From: Terrimesophilobacter sp044464485
GTDB taxonomy: Bacteria; Actinomycetota; Actinomycetes; Actinomycetales; Microbacteriaceae
Direction: 5' to 3'
NCBI GenBank assembly: GCA_044464485.1
Contig: JBIQLG010000007.1
Span: 62,001-126,000, forward strand
DNA: 64,000 nt
The stretch's first letter is position 1. Every line of letters begins with the position of its first letter. Position numbers and translations under genes: made by a program. The notes under the pieces are model-generated. The model worked only from the letters and a program-made list of their open reading frames with translations. It made no database searches and was not told where the DNA came from. Of this stretch, positions 24,615 through 33,321 are shown piece after piece.

Positions 24615-26231
24615 ATGACTCACATCGACATCCGCGGGCCACTGCGCGAACGCTATGACGAAATTCTCACGCCGAGTGCGCTTGAGTTCCTCACCGAGTT
24701 GCACGATCGTTTCGCCGGCAGAAGACACGATGAACTCGCCGCCCGAATGCGCGTGCGTTACGACCTCGGCAACGGCCGCAATCTGCGGTTCCTGCCCGAG
24801 ACCGCCCACATTCGCGAGGATCCCGACTGGTGTGTCGCCGGCGCCGGCCCCGGTCTCGAGGACCGCCGAGTCGAGATCACGGGTCCCACTGACCGCAAGA
24901 TGGCGATCAATGCGTTGAATTCGGATGCAAACGTGTGGCTCGCCGACCAGGAGGATGCCACGAGCCCGACCTGGGCGAACGTCATCGAAGGCCAGCTCAC
25001 CCTTGTGGACGCGGTGCGCGGTCAACTGGAGTTCACGAGCGACGAAGGAAAGAAGTACTCGGTCACGGGTGACACTCCGACGATTGTGGTCCGTCCTCGC
25101 GGCTGGCATCTGGTGGAGCGCCACCTGTTTCACACCGACATCGCGGGAAGGAGTATGCCGACATCGGGTTCGCTCGTCGACTTTGGACTGTATCTCTTCC
25201 ACAATGCGCAGGTGCTTATTGCGAATGGCCGCGGGCCGTACTTCTACCTGCCAAAGATTGAGAGCCACACGGAGGCGAGACTGTGGAATGATGTGTTCTC
25301 TTTCTCGGAGCAACGTCTCGGGCTGCCGCACGGCACGATCCGCGCGACCGTGCTCATCGAGACGATCGGCGCCGCGTTCGAGATGGAGGAGATCCTCTAC
25401 GAGCTGCGGGATCACTGCGCTGGCCTCAACGCGGGTCGGTGGGATTACATCTTCAGCATCATCAAGAACTATCGCGGACGCGGCCAGAGTTTCGTCCTGC
25501 CCGACCGCAACGAAATCACCATGACCGTGCCGTTCATGCGCGCGTATACGGAACTTCTCGTGAGCACGTGCCATCGCCGTGGCGCGTATGCAATCGGGGG
25601 CATGAGCGCGTTCATCCCGAATCGGCGCAAGCCCGAGGTCACCGCGAGAGCACTCGAAAAAGTGGCGGCGGACAAGGCGCGTGAAGCCGGGGACGGATTC
25701 GACGGGACCTGGGTAGCACATCCGGACCTCATCGACACCGCGCGCGCGAAATTCGACGCCGTTCTTGACGGCCACCCGCACCAACTGAATCGGCAACGCC
25801 CCGAAGTGCGGGTAGGCGCAGACCAGCTTCTCGATATCCGGTCGGTCAACGGCTCCATCACCTATGCGGGAGTGCGCGGGAATGTTTCCGTTGCGCTGCA
25901 GTACATCGAGTCGTGGTTGCGCGGCGTGGGCGCCGTTGCCATCGACGACCTCATGGAAGACGCGGCAACCGCGGAGATCAGCAGGTCACAGGTGTGGCAG
26001 TGGATTCATCAGAATGTCGTCACCGTGGAGGGAACCGAAATCACCCGGGACCTCATCGAGAGCATGCTGGACGGCCTGCTTGCCACACTCCCGCGAAACG
26101 CCGGTGACCGGTTTGACGATGCCGCCGACATATTCCGCGACGTTGCGTTGAAGGACGAATACCCCACCTTCATGACACTTCCGGCATATGCGCGATATCT
26201 GGTTGAAGAGCCTGAGCCCGCACTCGTGTGA
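24615..26231 (+). CDS. aceB: Malate synthase A
   Basis: Condenses glyoxylate with acetyl-CoA to malate, completing the shunt opened by aceA. At 538 residues it has the size of the A form rather than the ~720-residue G form. Motifs seen are DQEDATSPTWANVIEGQ (~115-131), VRPRGWHLVERH (~158-169, catalytic Arg), IETIGAAFEMEEILYELRDHCAGLNAGRWDYIFS (~252-285), and the late catalytic Asp region AVAIDDLMEDAATAEISRSQVWQW. AAGGAG lies before the ATG. Confidence 0.97.
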   Translation: MTHIDIRGPLRERYDEILTPSALEFLTELHDRFAGRRHDELAARMRVRYDLGNGRNLRFLPETAHIREDPDWCVAGAGPGLEDRRVEITGPTDRKMAINALNSDANVWLADQEDATSPTWANVIEGQLTLVDAVRGQLEFTSDEGKKYSVTGDTPTIVVRPRGWHLVERHLFHTDIAGRSMPTSGSLVDFGLYLFHNAQVLIANGRGPYFYLPKIESHTEARLWNDVFSFSEQRLGLPHGTIRATVLIETIGAAFEMEEILYELRDHCAGLNAGRWDYIFSIIKNYRGRGQSFVLPDRNEITMTVPFMRAYTELLVSTCHRRGAYAIGGMSAFIPNRRKPEVTARALEKVAADKAREAGDGFDGTWVAHPDLIDTARAKFDAVLDGHPHQLNRQRPEVRVGADQLLDIRSVNGSITYAGVRGNVSVALQYIESWLRGVGAVAIDDLMEDAATAEISRSQVWQWIHQNVVTVEGTEITRDLIESMLDGLLATLPRNAGDRFDDAADIFRDVALKDEYPTFMTLPAYARYLVEEPEPALV

Positions 26232-26266
26232 CGCGCTGTCTCGGTCCCGTGGCGCACCACCGCAAC

Positions 26267-26707
26267 CTACTGCTCGAAGTTGCGGTGGATGAGCTTGGAA
26301 AGGACGATTGCTGAGCGGGTGTGGTCGACGTTGGGAGCAAGCCGAAGCCGCTCGAGGGCGACCTCGAGACTGGCGATGTCGCGCGAACGCATGTGAACTA
26401 TCGCGTCGGCGCTTCCGCTGACCGTACCGGCATCGACGACCTCGGGGACCGCCGAGAGGATGCGGCGCAGTTCCTCAGGCGCCACGGTTCCGCGGCAAAA
26501 GAGTTCGACATAGGCCTCGGTGGCCAGGCCGTCCACATTCGGGTCCACCTGCACGGTGAATCCGCGGATGACCTTGTCGGCGACGAGCTTGTCCACGCGC
26601 CGCTTAACGGCGGACGCCGAGAGTCCGATCACTTCGCCGATGTCTCCGTATCCGGCGCGGGCATTCTGGCGAAGCAGGTCGATAATTCCGTAATCGAGGT
26701 TGTCCAT
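26267..26707 (-). CDS. Lrp/AsnC-family transcriptional regulator
   Basis: A feast/famine regulator of 146 residues. The N-terminal helix-turn-helix (DYGIIDLLRQNARAGYGDIGEVIGLSASAVKRRVDKL at ~4-40) is followed by an RAM ligand-binding domain (GFTVQVDPNVDGLATEAYVELFC onward). ATG 26707 is six bases after TAGTGT, suggesting a leaderless transcript. It is divergent from the dimethylargininase-like gene, as in other actinobacteria where such a regulator controls arginine/ornithine catabolism; that role is inferred. Confidence 0.9.
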   Translation of the reverse strand: MDNLDYGIIDLLRQNARAGYGDIGEVIGLSASAVKRRVDKLVADKVIRGFTVQVDPNVDGLATEAYVELFCRGTVAPEELRRILSAVPEVVDAGTVSGSADAIVHMRSRDIASLEVALERLRLAPNVDHTRSAIVLSKLIHRNFEQ

Positions 26708-26713
26708 GTAGAC

Positions 26714-26719
26714 ACACTA
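26714..26719 (-). promoter_or_regulatory. -10 box of leaderless lrp-type gene
   Basis: TAGTGT on the minus strand, six bases before ATG 26707. Confidence 0.5.
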
Positions 26720-26754
26720 CGGCGAATCGTTGCGAGAAGTGGGGTAACCACGCA

Positions 26755-26771
26755 GGATCGCTGCGCAATCC
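26755..26771. promoter_or_regulatory. Candidate Lrp-type operator
   Basis: GGATCGCTGCGCAATCC is an imperfect 17-base palindrome with GGAT/ATCC ends. It lies midway between the divergent regulator and hydrolase genes, where an Lrp site is expected. It was found by eye only. Confidence 0.3.
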
Positions 26772-26869
26772 GAACAGAAGTGTTGGATACCGTCGTGTCA
26801 GACTGGAAGAGGCGTCCCAGTCCGGGGCTCGAGGGAGTGACAGTGTCCGCCATACATTCGGAGGATCCC

Positions 26870-27733
26870 ATGACGAATACTTCTGTCCAAAGCGAGCCGA
26901 TGACCCGGGAGCGCCGGCCGTCCGAAAGATCCGTGCTCATGTGCAGACCTGATTTTTTCACGGTGAGCTATCAGATCAACCCGTGGATGCATCCGGAAAA
27001 CCCCACGGACACGTCACGCTCCGTTATCCAGTGGAACGAGCTTTACCGCACCTACCGTGATCTTGGATTTGACGTGCAGCTCGTGGACCCGATCGAAGGG
27101 CTGCCCGACATGGTCTACGCGGCCAACGGCGGTTTTGTGCTGGACAACATTGCTTACGGTGCCAAGTTCACGTATCCGGAACGTCAGCCTGAGGGTCCCG
27201 CCTACATGGACTGGTTCCGTGAGAACGGATTTGACGTCCGTGAGCCGGAATGCACCAACGAGGGCGAGGGCGACTTTCTTCTCGTCGGGGACGTCATCCT
27301 CGCCGGCACGGGTTTCCGAACCAACCTCGACAGCCACCGCGAGGTCGCGGACATCTTCGGCCGCGACGTGATTTCCCTGGAACTCGTGAACCCGAGCTTC
27401 TACCACCTCGATACTGCTATCGCCGTGCTCGACCCTGCGCCGGCGGAAGGTGAACAGGCGAACATCGCGTACCTGCCATCCGCGTTCAACGATGCGGGGC
27501 TTGCCGTGCTGCGCGAGCGGTACCCGGATGCGATCCTCGTGAGCGAGGAGGATGCTTCCGTACTCGGCTTGAACTCCTACTCGGACGGTTACAACGTCGT
27601 CATTGCTTCCCGTGCGAAGGGCTTCGAGAGGCAGTTGCGCGATCGCGGGTACAACCCGATCGGCGTGGATCTCTCCGAGCTGCTTCTCGGCGGCGGCGGA
27701 GTGAAGTGCTGCACCCTGGAGTTGCGCCGCTAG
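26870..27733 (+). CDS. ddaH: Dimethylargininase-like amidinohydrolase (DDAH family)
   Basis: A guanidine-modifying-superfamily enzyme of 287 residues, likely hydrolysing methylarginines or a related guanidino compound. It contains DMVYAANGGFVLDN (~80-93), EGEGDFLLVGDVILAGTGFRT (~129-149), SFYHLDTAIAVLD with the catalytic His (~175-187), and the nucleophile Cys in GGGGVKCCTLELR at the C-terminus. ATG 26870 is chosen because GGAGGA lies just upstream. The actinobacterial group often pairs with ornithine aminotransferase rocD; none is present here. Arginine deiminase-type activity is an alternative. Confidence 0.85.
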   Translation: MTNTSVQSEPMTRERRPSERSVLMCRPDFFTVSYQINPWMHPENPTDTSRSVIQWNELYRTYRDLGFDVQLVDPIEGLPDMVYAANGGFVLDNIAYGAKFTYPERQPEGPAYMDWFRENGFDVREPECTNEGEGDFLLVGDVILAGTGFRTNLDSHREVADIFGRDVISLELVNPSFYHLDTAIAVLDPAPAEGEQANIAYLPSAFNDAGLAVLRERYPDAILVSEEDASVLGLNSYSDGYNVVIASRAKGFERQLRDRGYNPIGVDLSELLLGGGGVKCCTLELRR

Positions 27734-27741
27734 GAGGCACG

Positions 27742-27762
27742 CAGGACCACACGTGGTTCCTG
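27742..27762 (+). terminator. Terminator-like hairpin after ddaH
   Basis: CAGGACCAC (27742-27750) and GTGGTTCCTG (27753-27762) form a stem with one bulged T, nine bases after the stop codon. There is no strong T-run after it. Confidence 0.45.
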
Positions 27763-27825
27763 TTCGGTACCTCTCGTCGGGGCATGATTTCACCCGGGCT
27801 CTAGGCCCACCACAGCGGGTCGGGC

Positions 27826-27831
27826 TACCGT
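27826..27831 (+). promoter_or_regulatory. -10 box of leaderless aidB-like gene
   Basis: TACCGT lies six bases before ATG 27838. Confidence 0.45.
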
Positions 27832-27837
27832 GGAGTC

Positions 27838-29442
27838 ATGGCGACGCACGAGGTGAGCAATCAGGCTCCGCCACGCGTGGGCGTGGATGAGTTTGGAACC
27901 AATCGACCACTGGTGGATGGTGTTGCGAGATTCGACGGAGCGTGGGCGCTCGGCGAGTTGCGCGAAATCGGCATCCTCGTGGGGGATGGTGATTTCCAGA
28001 CGGATGCGGAAACCGCGAACACCCATGCGCCGGCTCTGCACACGCACGACAAGTGGGGCAATCGCGTCGACGAGGTCGAGTACGACGAGTCGTATCACCG
28101 CATCATCCGTTCTGCGGTCTCCTACGGCGCTCACACGAGTGCGTGGGCAGACCCGAAGCCCGGTGCAAATGTGGCGCGCGCTGCCGCTTTCATGCTGTTC
28201 GCCCAGATTGAGCCGGGACACGCGTGCCCCGTCTCCATGACGCACGCGGTAGTGCCTGCGCTAGCCGCATCGCCTTCGCTGACGAAAACCTGGCTGCCGC
28301 GTCTCCTGAGTCGTGACTACGACGGACGGCTCGTTGCGAACAAGCCCTCGGCGCTCTTCGGCATGGGAATGACCGAAAAGCAGGGCGGATCCGATGTGCG
28401 GGCGAACACCACGGTCGCGGTGGATGCCGGCGACGGCAGCTACCGCCTCACCGGCCACAAATGGTTTTGCAGCGCGCCGATGTCGGATGCCTTTCTCGTT
28501 CTCGCGCAAACTCCCGCCGGCCTCAGTTGCTTTCTCCTGCCCAGGGTGCTCGAGGATGGAACGCGCAATGTGTTCGCGATCCAGCGTTTGAAAGACAAGG
28601 TCGGGAATCGTTCGAATGCGTCGTGCGAGGTCGAGTTCGACGGCACCGTCGCGTTCGCGGTCGGTGAGGAAGGGCGCGGGGTCGCCACCATCATCGAAAT
28701 GGTGGCGCGAACCCGTTTGGACTGCATTCTCGGCACCGCGGCGGGAATGAGGCAGTCTGTTGCGGAGGCGCTGTGGCTCGTGCGGCATCGGTCTGCGTTC
28801 GGATCCAGGCTCATCGATCAGCCGGCGATGACGGCGGTGGTTGCTGATCTCGCGCTCGAGTCCGAGGCGGCAACCGTCACGGGACTTCGGCTCGCAAGAG
28901 CTCATGATGCCGACGCAGACGATCGGGAGCGGGCCTTCGCCAGGCTGGCCACGGCGGTGGCGAAATACTGGATTTGCAAGCGTGGTCCCGGGCATTCCTA
29001 TGAGGCGATGGAGTGCCTTGGCGGCAACGGGTACATCGAAGACTTTCCGCTGGCCCGCCGCTACCGGGAGCAGCCGGTCATGGCGATTTGGGAGGGCTCC
29101 GGCAATGTCATCGCACTCGATGTGTTGCGTGCACTTGCGCGCGAACCGGAGTCGTTGGACGCCTTTTTCACCGAGGTCTCTCTGGCGGAGGGCGCGCATC
29201 CGATGTTTGACGCGTATCTCGATGGCACGCGCGAGCTGCTTTCGGAGAAGCCCGAGCCGCACCTTGCACGGTGGATAACCGAGAGGCTCGCTCTCACTCT
29301 GCAGGCATCGCTCATGCTGCGATTTTCGCCGTCAGCTGTTGCGGATGCGTTCACGGCCACGCGACTGGGTACTCAGGCGTCCCAGCTCTACGGTTCCTTG
29401 CCTGTGGGTGCCGACCTGAAGGCGATACTCGATCGAGCGTGA
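27838..29442 (+). CDS. Acyl-CoA dehydrogenase family protein, AidB-like
   Basis: An FAD-dependent acyl-CoA-dehydrogenase-fold protein of 534 residues. The long N-terminal region (~1-160) with LHTHDKWGNRVDEVEYDESYHRI and ARAAAFMLFAQIEPGHACPVSMTHA is characteristic of AidB, the alkylation-response flavoprotein. GMGMTEKQGGSDVRANTT (~178-195) and HKWFCSAPMSDAFLVLAQT (~209-227) follow in the beta domain. The C-terminal helical part has YEAMECLGGNGYIEDFPLARRYREQPVMAIWEGSGNV (~393-429). AidB-like proteins may protect DNA or oxidise branched acyl-CoAs; sequence cannot decide. It appears leaderless and monocistronic. Confidence 0.87.
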   Translation: MATHEVSNQAPPRVGVDEFGTNRPLVDGVARFDGAWALGELREIGILVGDGDFQTDAETANTHAPALHTHDKWGNRVDEVEYDESYHRIIRSAVSYGAHTSAWADPKPGANVARAAAFMLFAQIEPGHACPVSMTHAVVPALAASPSLTKTWLPRLLSRDYDGRLVANKPSALFGMGMTEKQGGSDVRANTTVAVDAGDGSYRLTGHKWFCSAPMSDAFLVLAQTPAGLSCFLLPRVLEDGTRNVFAIQRLKDKVGNRSNASCEVEFDGTVAFAVGEEGRGVATIIEMVARTRLDCILGTAAGMRQSVAEALWLVRHRSAFGSRLIDQPAMTAVVADLALESEAATVTGLRLARAHDADADDRERAFARLATAVAKYWICKRGPGHSYEAMECLGGNGYIEDFPLARRYREQPVMAIWEGSGNVIALDVLRALAREPESLDAFFTEVSLAEGAHPMFDAYLDGTRELLSEKPEPHLARWITERLALTLQASLMLRFSPSAVADAFTATRLGTQASQLYGSLPVGADLKAILDRA

Positions 29443-29456
29443 ATTCGGGCGACCGT

Positions 29457-30794
29457 TCACGCGCCGCCTGGCGGTTCTCCGGTGAGCTCCGCGAGGGTCA
29501 TGTCGAGCACGTCGCCGAAGACGCGAAGTCGATTTTCGCGAACGGCGGCAAGGAGCGGAGCCAGCTCTGCCGGGCCATCCGTGTCGAGGCGCCCCTCTCG
29601 ATAGAGGGCCACGACGCGCTCCAGCGCACGCGCCCCGGTCTCAAAAGATTCGATCCAGCGACGTGACTCCGCGATCAGTGCCGGGTTTGCGACATTCGGG
29701 CCGAGCAACCGGTCGGCGGCGGCGAGCATTCGCGAGACGAGAGTGGAAAGTTCGTCCGCCGCGCCATTCGCGTCGCCGTATTCCCGTTCAAATGCAAACG
29801 TCTCGAGTGCGTGCTGGAGAAGAGGCGAATCATCCGGTGCCAGACACGACGTGCGCACGTTGTCTGCGAAAACCAGGAATGCCTCCGCGTCGGTGCCCGC
29901 GACTTCGGCAACGGCTCGAGTCCAGCTGGATTCGGGGTCGTAGTCCTCAGGGTTATTCAAATAGTCCGCGATCGTGGCAATGGGGATTTTGGACGACTCG
30001 AACAGTTCCATGCCGTTCGCGACGATTCCTCGTGATGCGGTTCCCAGTTGAGGGTCCCGTCCGCGGTACGGCCCTACGTGAAGCTCCCGTGTCATAGCCA
30101 CATCATTGACCGGGTAATTGTCCCAATACGTGGGAACATGCCCGGTGGATTCGGCGAAGCGCACGGCATCATCGCGTTCGAGCGTGGGCGAGCAGATCTG
30201 GCGACCCGTCCACAGCAGCTCGATACGACCGTCGAGCGCCCCGCCGAATCGACGGATGTAGTCCTCGTGGCCGCTGCCGAAATACTGCGTCGGGCAGACG
30301 AAGAACTGCGCTTGCCCGCCCATCGCGCGCAGAAGTCCCGTGAACGTCCGATTGACAAAATCGGACTGCGCGTCGACGAGGTCGGTAAACCGCTCTCGGT
30401 CGTTGGTGTGCATGAGCCGTGCCGGTATGTCATCCAGAAAGAGACCGAAACTGGTGACGCCGAGGGCCGCAACGGTCTGAAATTTGCTCACCAGTTTCTC
30501 CAGATCAGCCTGACGGGAGTACTCGACGGAAAGTCCGGGTGAGAGGCAAAAAACGAAGTCGAGCCCATTGGCAGCACATGTCCTGATGAGGTCTGAAATC
30601 TGATCGAGGTCCAACCCCGAATATGGCTCGCGCCAGTCTCGGCGCAGCAGGCGGTCATCCTTGGGCGAGTAAACGAAAGTGTTCATGCCGTGGCGACCAA
30701 GGAACTCCATCATGTCGATGCGCTGTTGGTGGGTCCATGGCTTTCCGTAGAAACCTTCGATGATCCCGCGGATGGCGAAAGGGGATGCCGTCAC
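29457..30794 (-). CDS. GH84 beta-N-acetylglucosaminidase (O-GlcNAcase-like), cytoplasmic
   Basis: A family GH84 hydrolase expected to release beta-linked N-acetylglucosamine by substrate-assisted catalysis. The N-terminal barrel has RGIIEGFYGKPWTHQQRIDMMEFLGRHGMNTFVYSPKDD (~9-47) and the catalytic aspartate pair Asp121-Asp122 in FGLFLDDIPARL. Substrate-site elements include YFGSGHEDYIRR and TYWDNYPVND (~220-229). The last ~150 residues are helical. The 445-residue protein has no signal peptide, membrane segment or carbohydrate-binding module, so it should act inside the cell. The start overlaps the SIS gene by four bases. Confidence 0.88.
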   Translation of the reverse strand: MTASPFAIRGIIEGFYGKPWTHQQRIDMMEFLGRHGMNTFVYSPKDDRLLRRDWREPYSGLDLDQISDLIRTCAANGLDFVFCLSPGLSVEYSRQADLEKLVSKFQTVAALGVTSFGLFLDDIPARLMHTNDRERFTDLVDAQSDFVNRTFTGLLRAMGGQAQFFVCPTQYFGSGHEDYIRRFGGALDGRIELLWTGRQICSPTLERDDAVRFAESTGHVPTYWDNYPVNDVAMTRELHVGPYRGRDPQLGTASRGIVANGMELFESSKIPIATIADYLNNPEDYDPESSWTRAVAEVAGTDAEAFLVFADNVRTSCLAPDDSPLLQHALETFAFEREYGDANGAADELSTLVSRMLAAADRLLGPNVANPALIAESRRWIESFETGARALERVVALYREGRLDTDGPAELAPLLAAVRENRLRVFGDVLDMTLAELTGEPPGGA

Positions 30795-31531
30795 GATGCC
30801 GCCTCGCGTGCGAGGAAGGGTGCATTCACCACGTCGCCTCCGGACGTATTACTGCTCAGGAATACGTCCGGGATGATTCCTCGGCCCACCATAATCTCCA
30901 CGGCTTCCGCCACGACGGCATTCAGAATGGCGGCGCCGACAACCGTCGACGTTGGTGCCACCCGGCGCGGGAATCCGGCAATGTCGACCGCCGCGTCCCC
31001 CACGACTCCACCGTTGTCGAGCACGACGTCGGCGATTTCGTGCAGGCGCCGATGTCCCTTTGCGCGTGCCTGTGCGGAGGTCGCGTGTGCGATGCTCGTG
31101 ACCGCAATGACCGGGGTGCCGCCGTCGCGCACAAGGGTGGCCAGTTCGGCGACAACTGTGTTGCCGCCGGAGTTCGAGGCCACGATAAGAACGTCATTTT
31201 GTGCGATGGGGTGATCCTGCGCGAGCGCTTCCGCGAGACCGGGAATTCGCTCCAGCGACGTGCTGAGTGGCGCGCTGGAATGCAGCATGAGGCCATCGAA
31301 GAGGATCGGGCTCACTTTGACCAGGCCACCGGCACGATAGAACAGTTCCTCCGCCATCATGTGAGAGTGCCCCGACCCAAAAACGTGGATCGTGCCGCCG
31401 GACCCGACGGAGTCGGCGACGAGGGTGGCGGCGGCAAGGAGGTTCGGCCACTCTTCGGTGCTGAGTCGTGAAATGAGTTGCGAAACTGCACGGAGGTAGC
31501 GATTTCCAGCGGAATCGGGGTGAGTGCTCAT
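30791..31531 (-). CDS. SIS-domain sugar-phosphate-binding protein (UPF0309-like)
   Basis: A 246-residue protein with one sugar isomerase (SIS) domain: GGTIHVFGSGHSHMMAEELFYRAGG (~45-69) and VLIVASNSGGNTVVAELATLVRDGGTPVIAVTS (~124-156), the Ser-rich phosphosugar-binding loops. SIS proteins isomerise or sense phosphosugars. The tail (GRGIIPDVFLSSNTSGGDVVNA) matches the uncharacterised UPF0309 group. It overlaps genes on both sides by four bases, between a GlcNAc-kinase-like protein and a GlcNAc-releasing glycosidase, so a GlcNAc-phosphate-type ligand is likely. Confidence 0.83.
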   Translation of the reverse strand: MSTHPDSAGNRYLRAVSQLISRLSTEEWPNLLAAATLVADSVGSGGTIHVFGSGHSHMMAEELFYRAGGLVKVSPILFDGLMLHSSAPLSTSLERIPGLAEALAQDHPIAQNDVLIVASNSGGNTVVAELATLVRDGGTPVIAVTSIAHATSAQARAKGHRRLHEIADVVLDNGGVVGDAAVDIAGFPRRVAPTSTVVGAAILNAVVAEAVEIMVGRGIIPDVFLSSNTSGGDVVNAPFLAREAAS

Positions 31532-32448
31532 AGTGTCTGTCTTCCATTCCAGCGGTAAAGGAGCTCTCCGTAGCGATCGGCGAGCTGCGACAACGGCAGC
31601 AGAAGGCAGCCGCCAAGCGGGTCACGATCTGCGGTGCGCGGCGACAATCTGGGTTCGTGATCGAGAAGCCGGTCGAGCCGACGCCGCAGCGGGGAATCCG
31701 GTGCCAAAAGCCTCCCGCCGAGCGCGAGAGGCGTGACGGTCTCACCGAGGTAATCGCGTGCGGCGTGAATCGTGATCATGAGCCGCTCTGCCGCGGCATC
31801 GACGATGGCGCCCGCTTCAGGGACGGTGTCCGCGCTGGCCAGCACATCCCGAGCAAACTGCGCAATCTCATTCACGGGTGTCGCCGCTTCGTGCAAGTGA
31901 ACGTGAAGCTGTGCGAGGCTCCCATAGCGATCCTCCGCCATGCGGGTCAAGGCAGACGTGCGGTCATTGTCGCGAGATCGCAGAGCGTGCCGTAAGGCGT
32001 GCTGTCCGATCCAGAACGCTCCACCCTCGTCGCCCAGGAGGTAGCCGAAACCGTCGAACGCGCGCGGACGCGCCCGCGGCGACGCTGCGAGGCAGGCAAT
32101 TCCGGTTCCGGCAGTGAGGGTGATTCCCATTTCGCCGGAAAGCGCCCCGCAATGAGCGGTCACCGAGTCGTCCGCGAGCCACACCTCGGCGGCACCCGTC
32201 GCATCGGAGATGATTTCACACAGGTGGCGTTTTTCGGATTCGAGAACCGGTGCCGTCGTGAGACCGAGCACCACTGTCTCGATCGGAGGAAAGTCCGAAG
32301 AACGCACCGCGGTGCGAACGGCATCCGCAACTGCAGCCACCTGATCGCCGGTGCGACTCACTCCGCCCAATTCGATGACGGTGTTCTGGTCGGAATGCTG
32401 CAACCGGATGCCGGACTGGCCGCCGTCGACACCCAGCGTCGCCGTCAT
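31528..32448 (-). CDS. BadF/BadG-family sugar kinase (N-acetylglucosamine kinase-like)
   Basis: An ASKHA-fold kinase of 306 residues. Phosphate-1 loop TATLGVDGGQSGIRL is at the N-terminus, an Asp (WLADDSVTAHCG, ~92-103) lies mid-protein, phosphate-2 ITLTAGTGIACLA follows, and GYLLGDEGGAFWIGQHALRHAL (~133-154) is typical of GlcNAc kinases. ATG 32448 overlaps the regulator stop by four bases and gives the family N-terminus; longer frames upstream add Arg/His-rich sequence unlike the family. Operon partners (GH84, SIS) support GlcNAc or a related amino sugar as substrate. Confidence 0.85.
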   Translation of the reverse strand: MTATLGVDGGQSGIRLQHSDQNTVIELGGVSRTGDQVAAVADAVRTAVRSSDFPPIETVVLGLTTAPVLESEKRHLCEIISDATGAAEVWLADDSVTAHCGALSGEMGITLTAGTGIACLAASPRARPRAFDGFGYLLGDEGGAFWIGQHALRHALRSRDNDRTSALTRMAEDRYGSLAQLHVHLHEAATPVNEIAQFARDVLASADTVPEAGAIVDAAAERLMITIHAARDYLGETVTPLALGGRLLAPDSPLRRRLDRLLDHEPRLSPRTADRDPLGGCLLLPLSQLADRYGELLYRWNGRQTL

Positions 32449-33227
32449 GCGATTCTCCGAGCTGTTGACGACGTGAACGTCGTGCCGGTGATGTCGGCCG
32501 TGAGGTGGTACCGATCGCCCCGATAGACGCAGTCGGAAACCATGATGACCCGTCCCGACGCGTCGGAGTCCACGAGGTGAATCCGCAGACATGCCTGACT
32601 TTGCGGTATCGACAAGAGCCGCTGCATTTCCGGGTCGGGGGTGAGAGGCGCGATGGTGACGTGTGCGGCACTCGGAGCGATTCGATAGCGCTCGGCAAGC
32701 AGTTCGTAGAGAGATCCGCTCAGTTCTGAGCGTGTCAAACCGGGCACCAATGGCTTGGGCACCCACACCGTTTCGAGCGCCATCGGCACATCGTCCGCCA
32801 ACCGCAACCGGGTGAAGGTGAGGACTTCCTCGCCTTCCGGAATGTCCAGCTCCCCGGCGAGCACGGCGGTCGCCGGCGTGCTCGCGAAATCCATGAGCCT
32901 GCTTGTGGGAGCAAGTCCGCGCGCGCGCATGTCCTCCGTGAATGACGTGAGACCGAGTAGTCTCACCGTGGGCCGCGGGGTCACGTACGTGCCGGATCCG
33001 TGGCGCCGCTCGAGAAGCCCTTCGGCAATGAGCGAGTCCATCACTTTCCTCAGGGTCATGCGTGCCACTCCCCAGCGTTCACTCAATTCACGCTCGCCCG
33101 GCAGTCGCTCGCCGACCGCGGTGGCGGCAATGAGCTCGCGAAGTCGCACTCGAAGCGTGAGCGGCGATGAGGTTCCTGCATCCGGCACTCTGCAAGTGAA
33201 ACGCATCCGCGCGCAGGAAGCAAGCAT
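32445..33227 (-). CDS. GntR/UTRA-family regulator (DasR/NagR-like)
   Basis: A HutC-subfamily regulator of 260 residues. The winged helix (TLRVRLRELIAATAVGERLPGERELSERWGVARMTLRKVMDSLIAEGLLERRHGSGTYV, ~24-82) is followed by a UTRA ligand domain (RLLGLTSFTEDMRARGLAPTSRLMDF onward, ~88-250). UTRA members near amino-sugar genes usually sense GlcN-6-P or GlcNAc-6-P. ATG 33227 is used; ATG 33206 (MRFTCRV) is an alternative. It is the first gene of a four-gene overlapping operon with kinase, SIS and GH84 genes, so it probably autoregulates the module. Confidence 0.88.
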   Translation of the reverse strand: MLASCARMRFTCRVPDAGTSSPLTLRVRLRELIAATAVGERLPGERELSERWGVARMTLRKVMDSLIAEGLLERRHGSGTYVTPRPTVRLLGLTSFTEDMRARGLAPTSRLMDFASTPATAVLAGELDIPEGEEVLTFTRLRLADDVPMALETVWVPKPLVPGLTRSELSGSLYELLAERYRIAPSAAHVTIAPLTPDPEMQRLLSIPQSQACLRIHLVDSDASGRVIMVSDCVYRGDRYHLTADITGTTFTSSTARRIA

Positions 33228-33321
33228 TAATTAGACCACTTGAATCCGGCCTTCCACTGATATACAGGGCTCAATGCCTGACTGTATAGACCTCTTGCGA
33301 AGGCAGAGTAACGTTGACGCT
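33228..33321. promoter_or_regulatory. Divergent control region with TAGACC half-sites and TATACAG inverted repeat
   Basis: Between the GntR/UTRA gene and the divergent acetyltransferase gene. TAGACC occurs at 33232-33237 (in AATTAGACCACT, close to half of the DasR-type palindrome around TAGACCA) and again at 33287-33292. An inverted repeat TATACAG (33261-33267) / CTGTATA (33282-33288) lies between. A TAACGT -10 box at 33309-33314 is seven bases before GTG 33322. Binding of the adjacent GntR protein is inferred. Confidence 0.45.

Noticed and set aside
26248..26263. GTGG-CGCA-CCAC hairpin between aceB and the lrp-type gene
   Set aside because: A four-bp stem with no T-run is not enough for a terminator call at this base composition.
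31529..31900. Possible frameshift or fusion in the BadF-type kinase because alternative frames stay open upstream
   Set aside because: The 306-residue frame from 32448 has all kinase motifs and ends with a normal four-base overlap.
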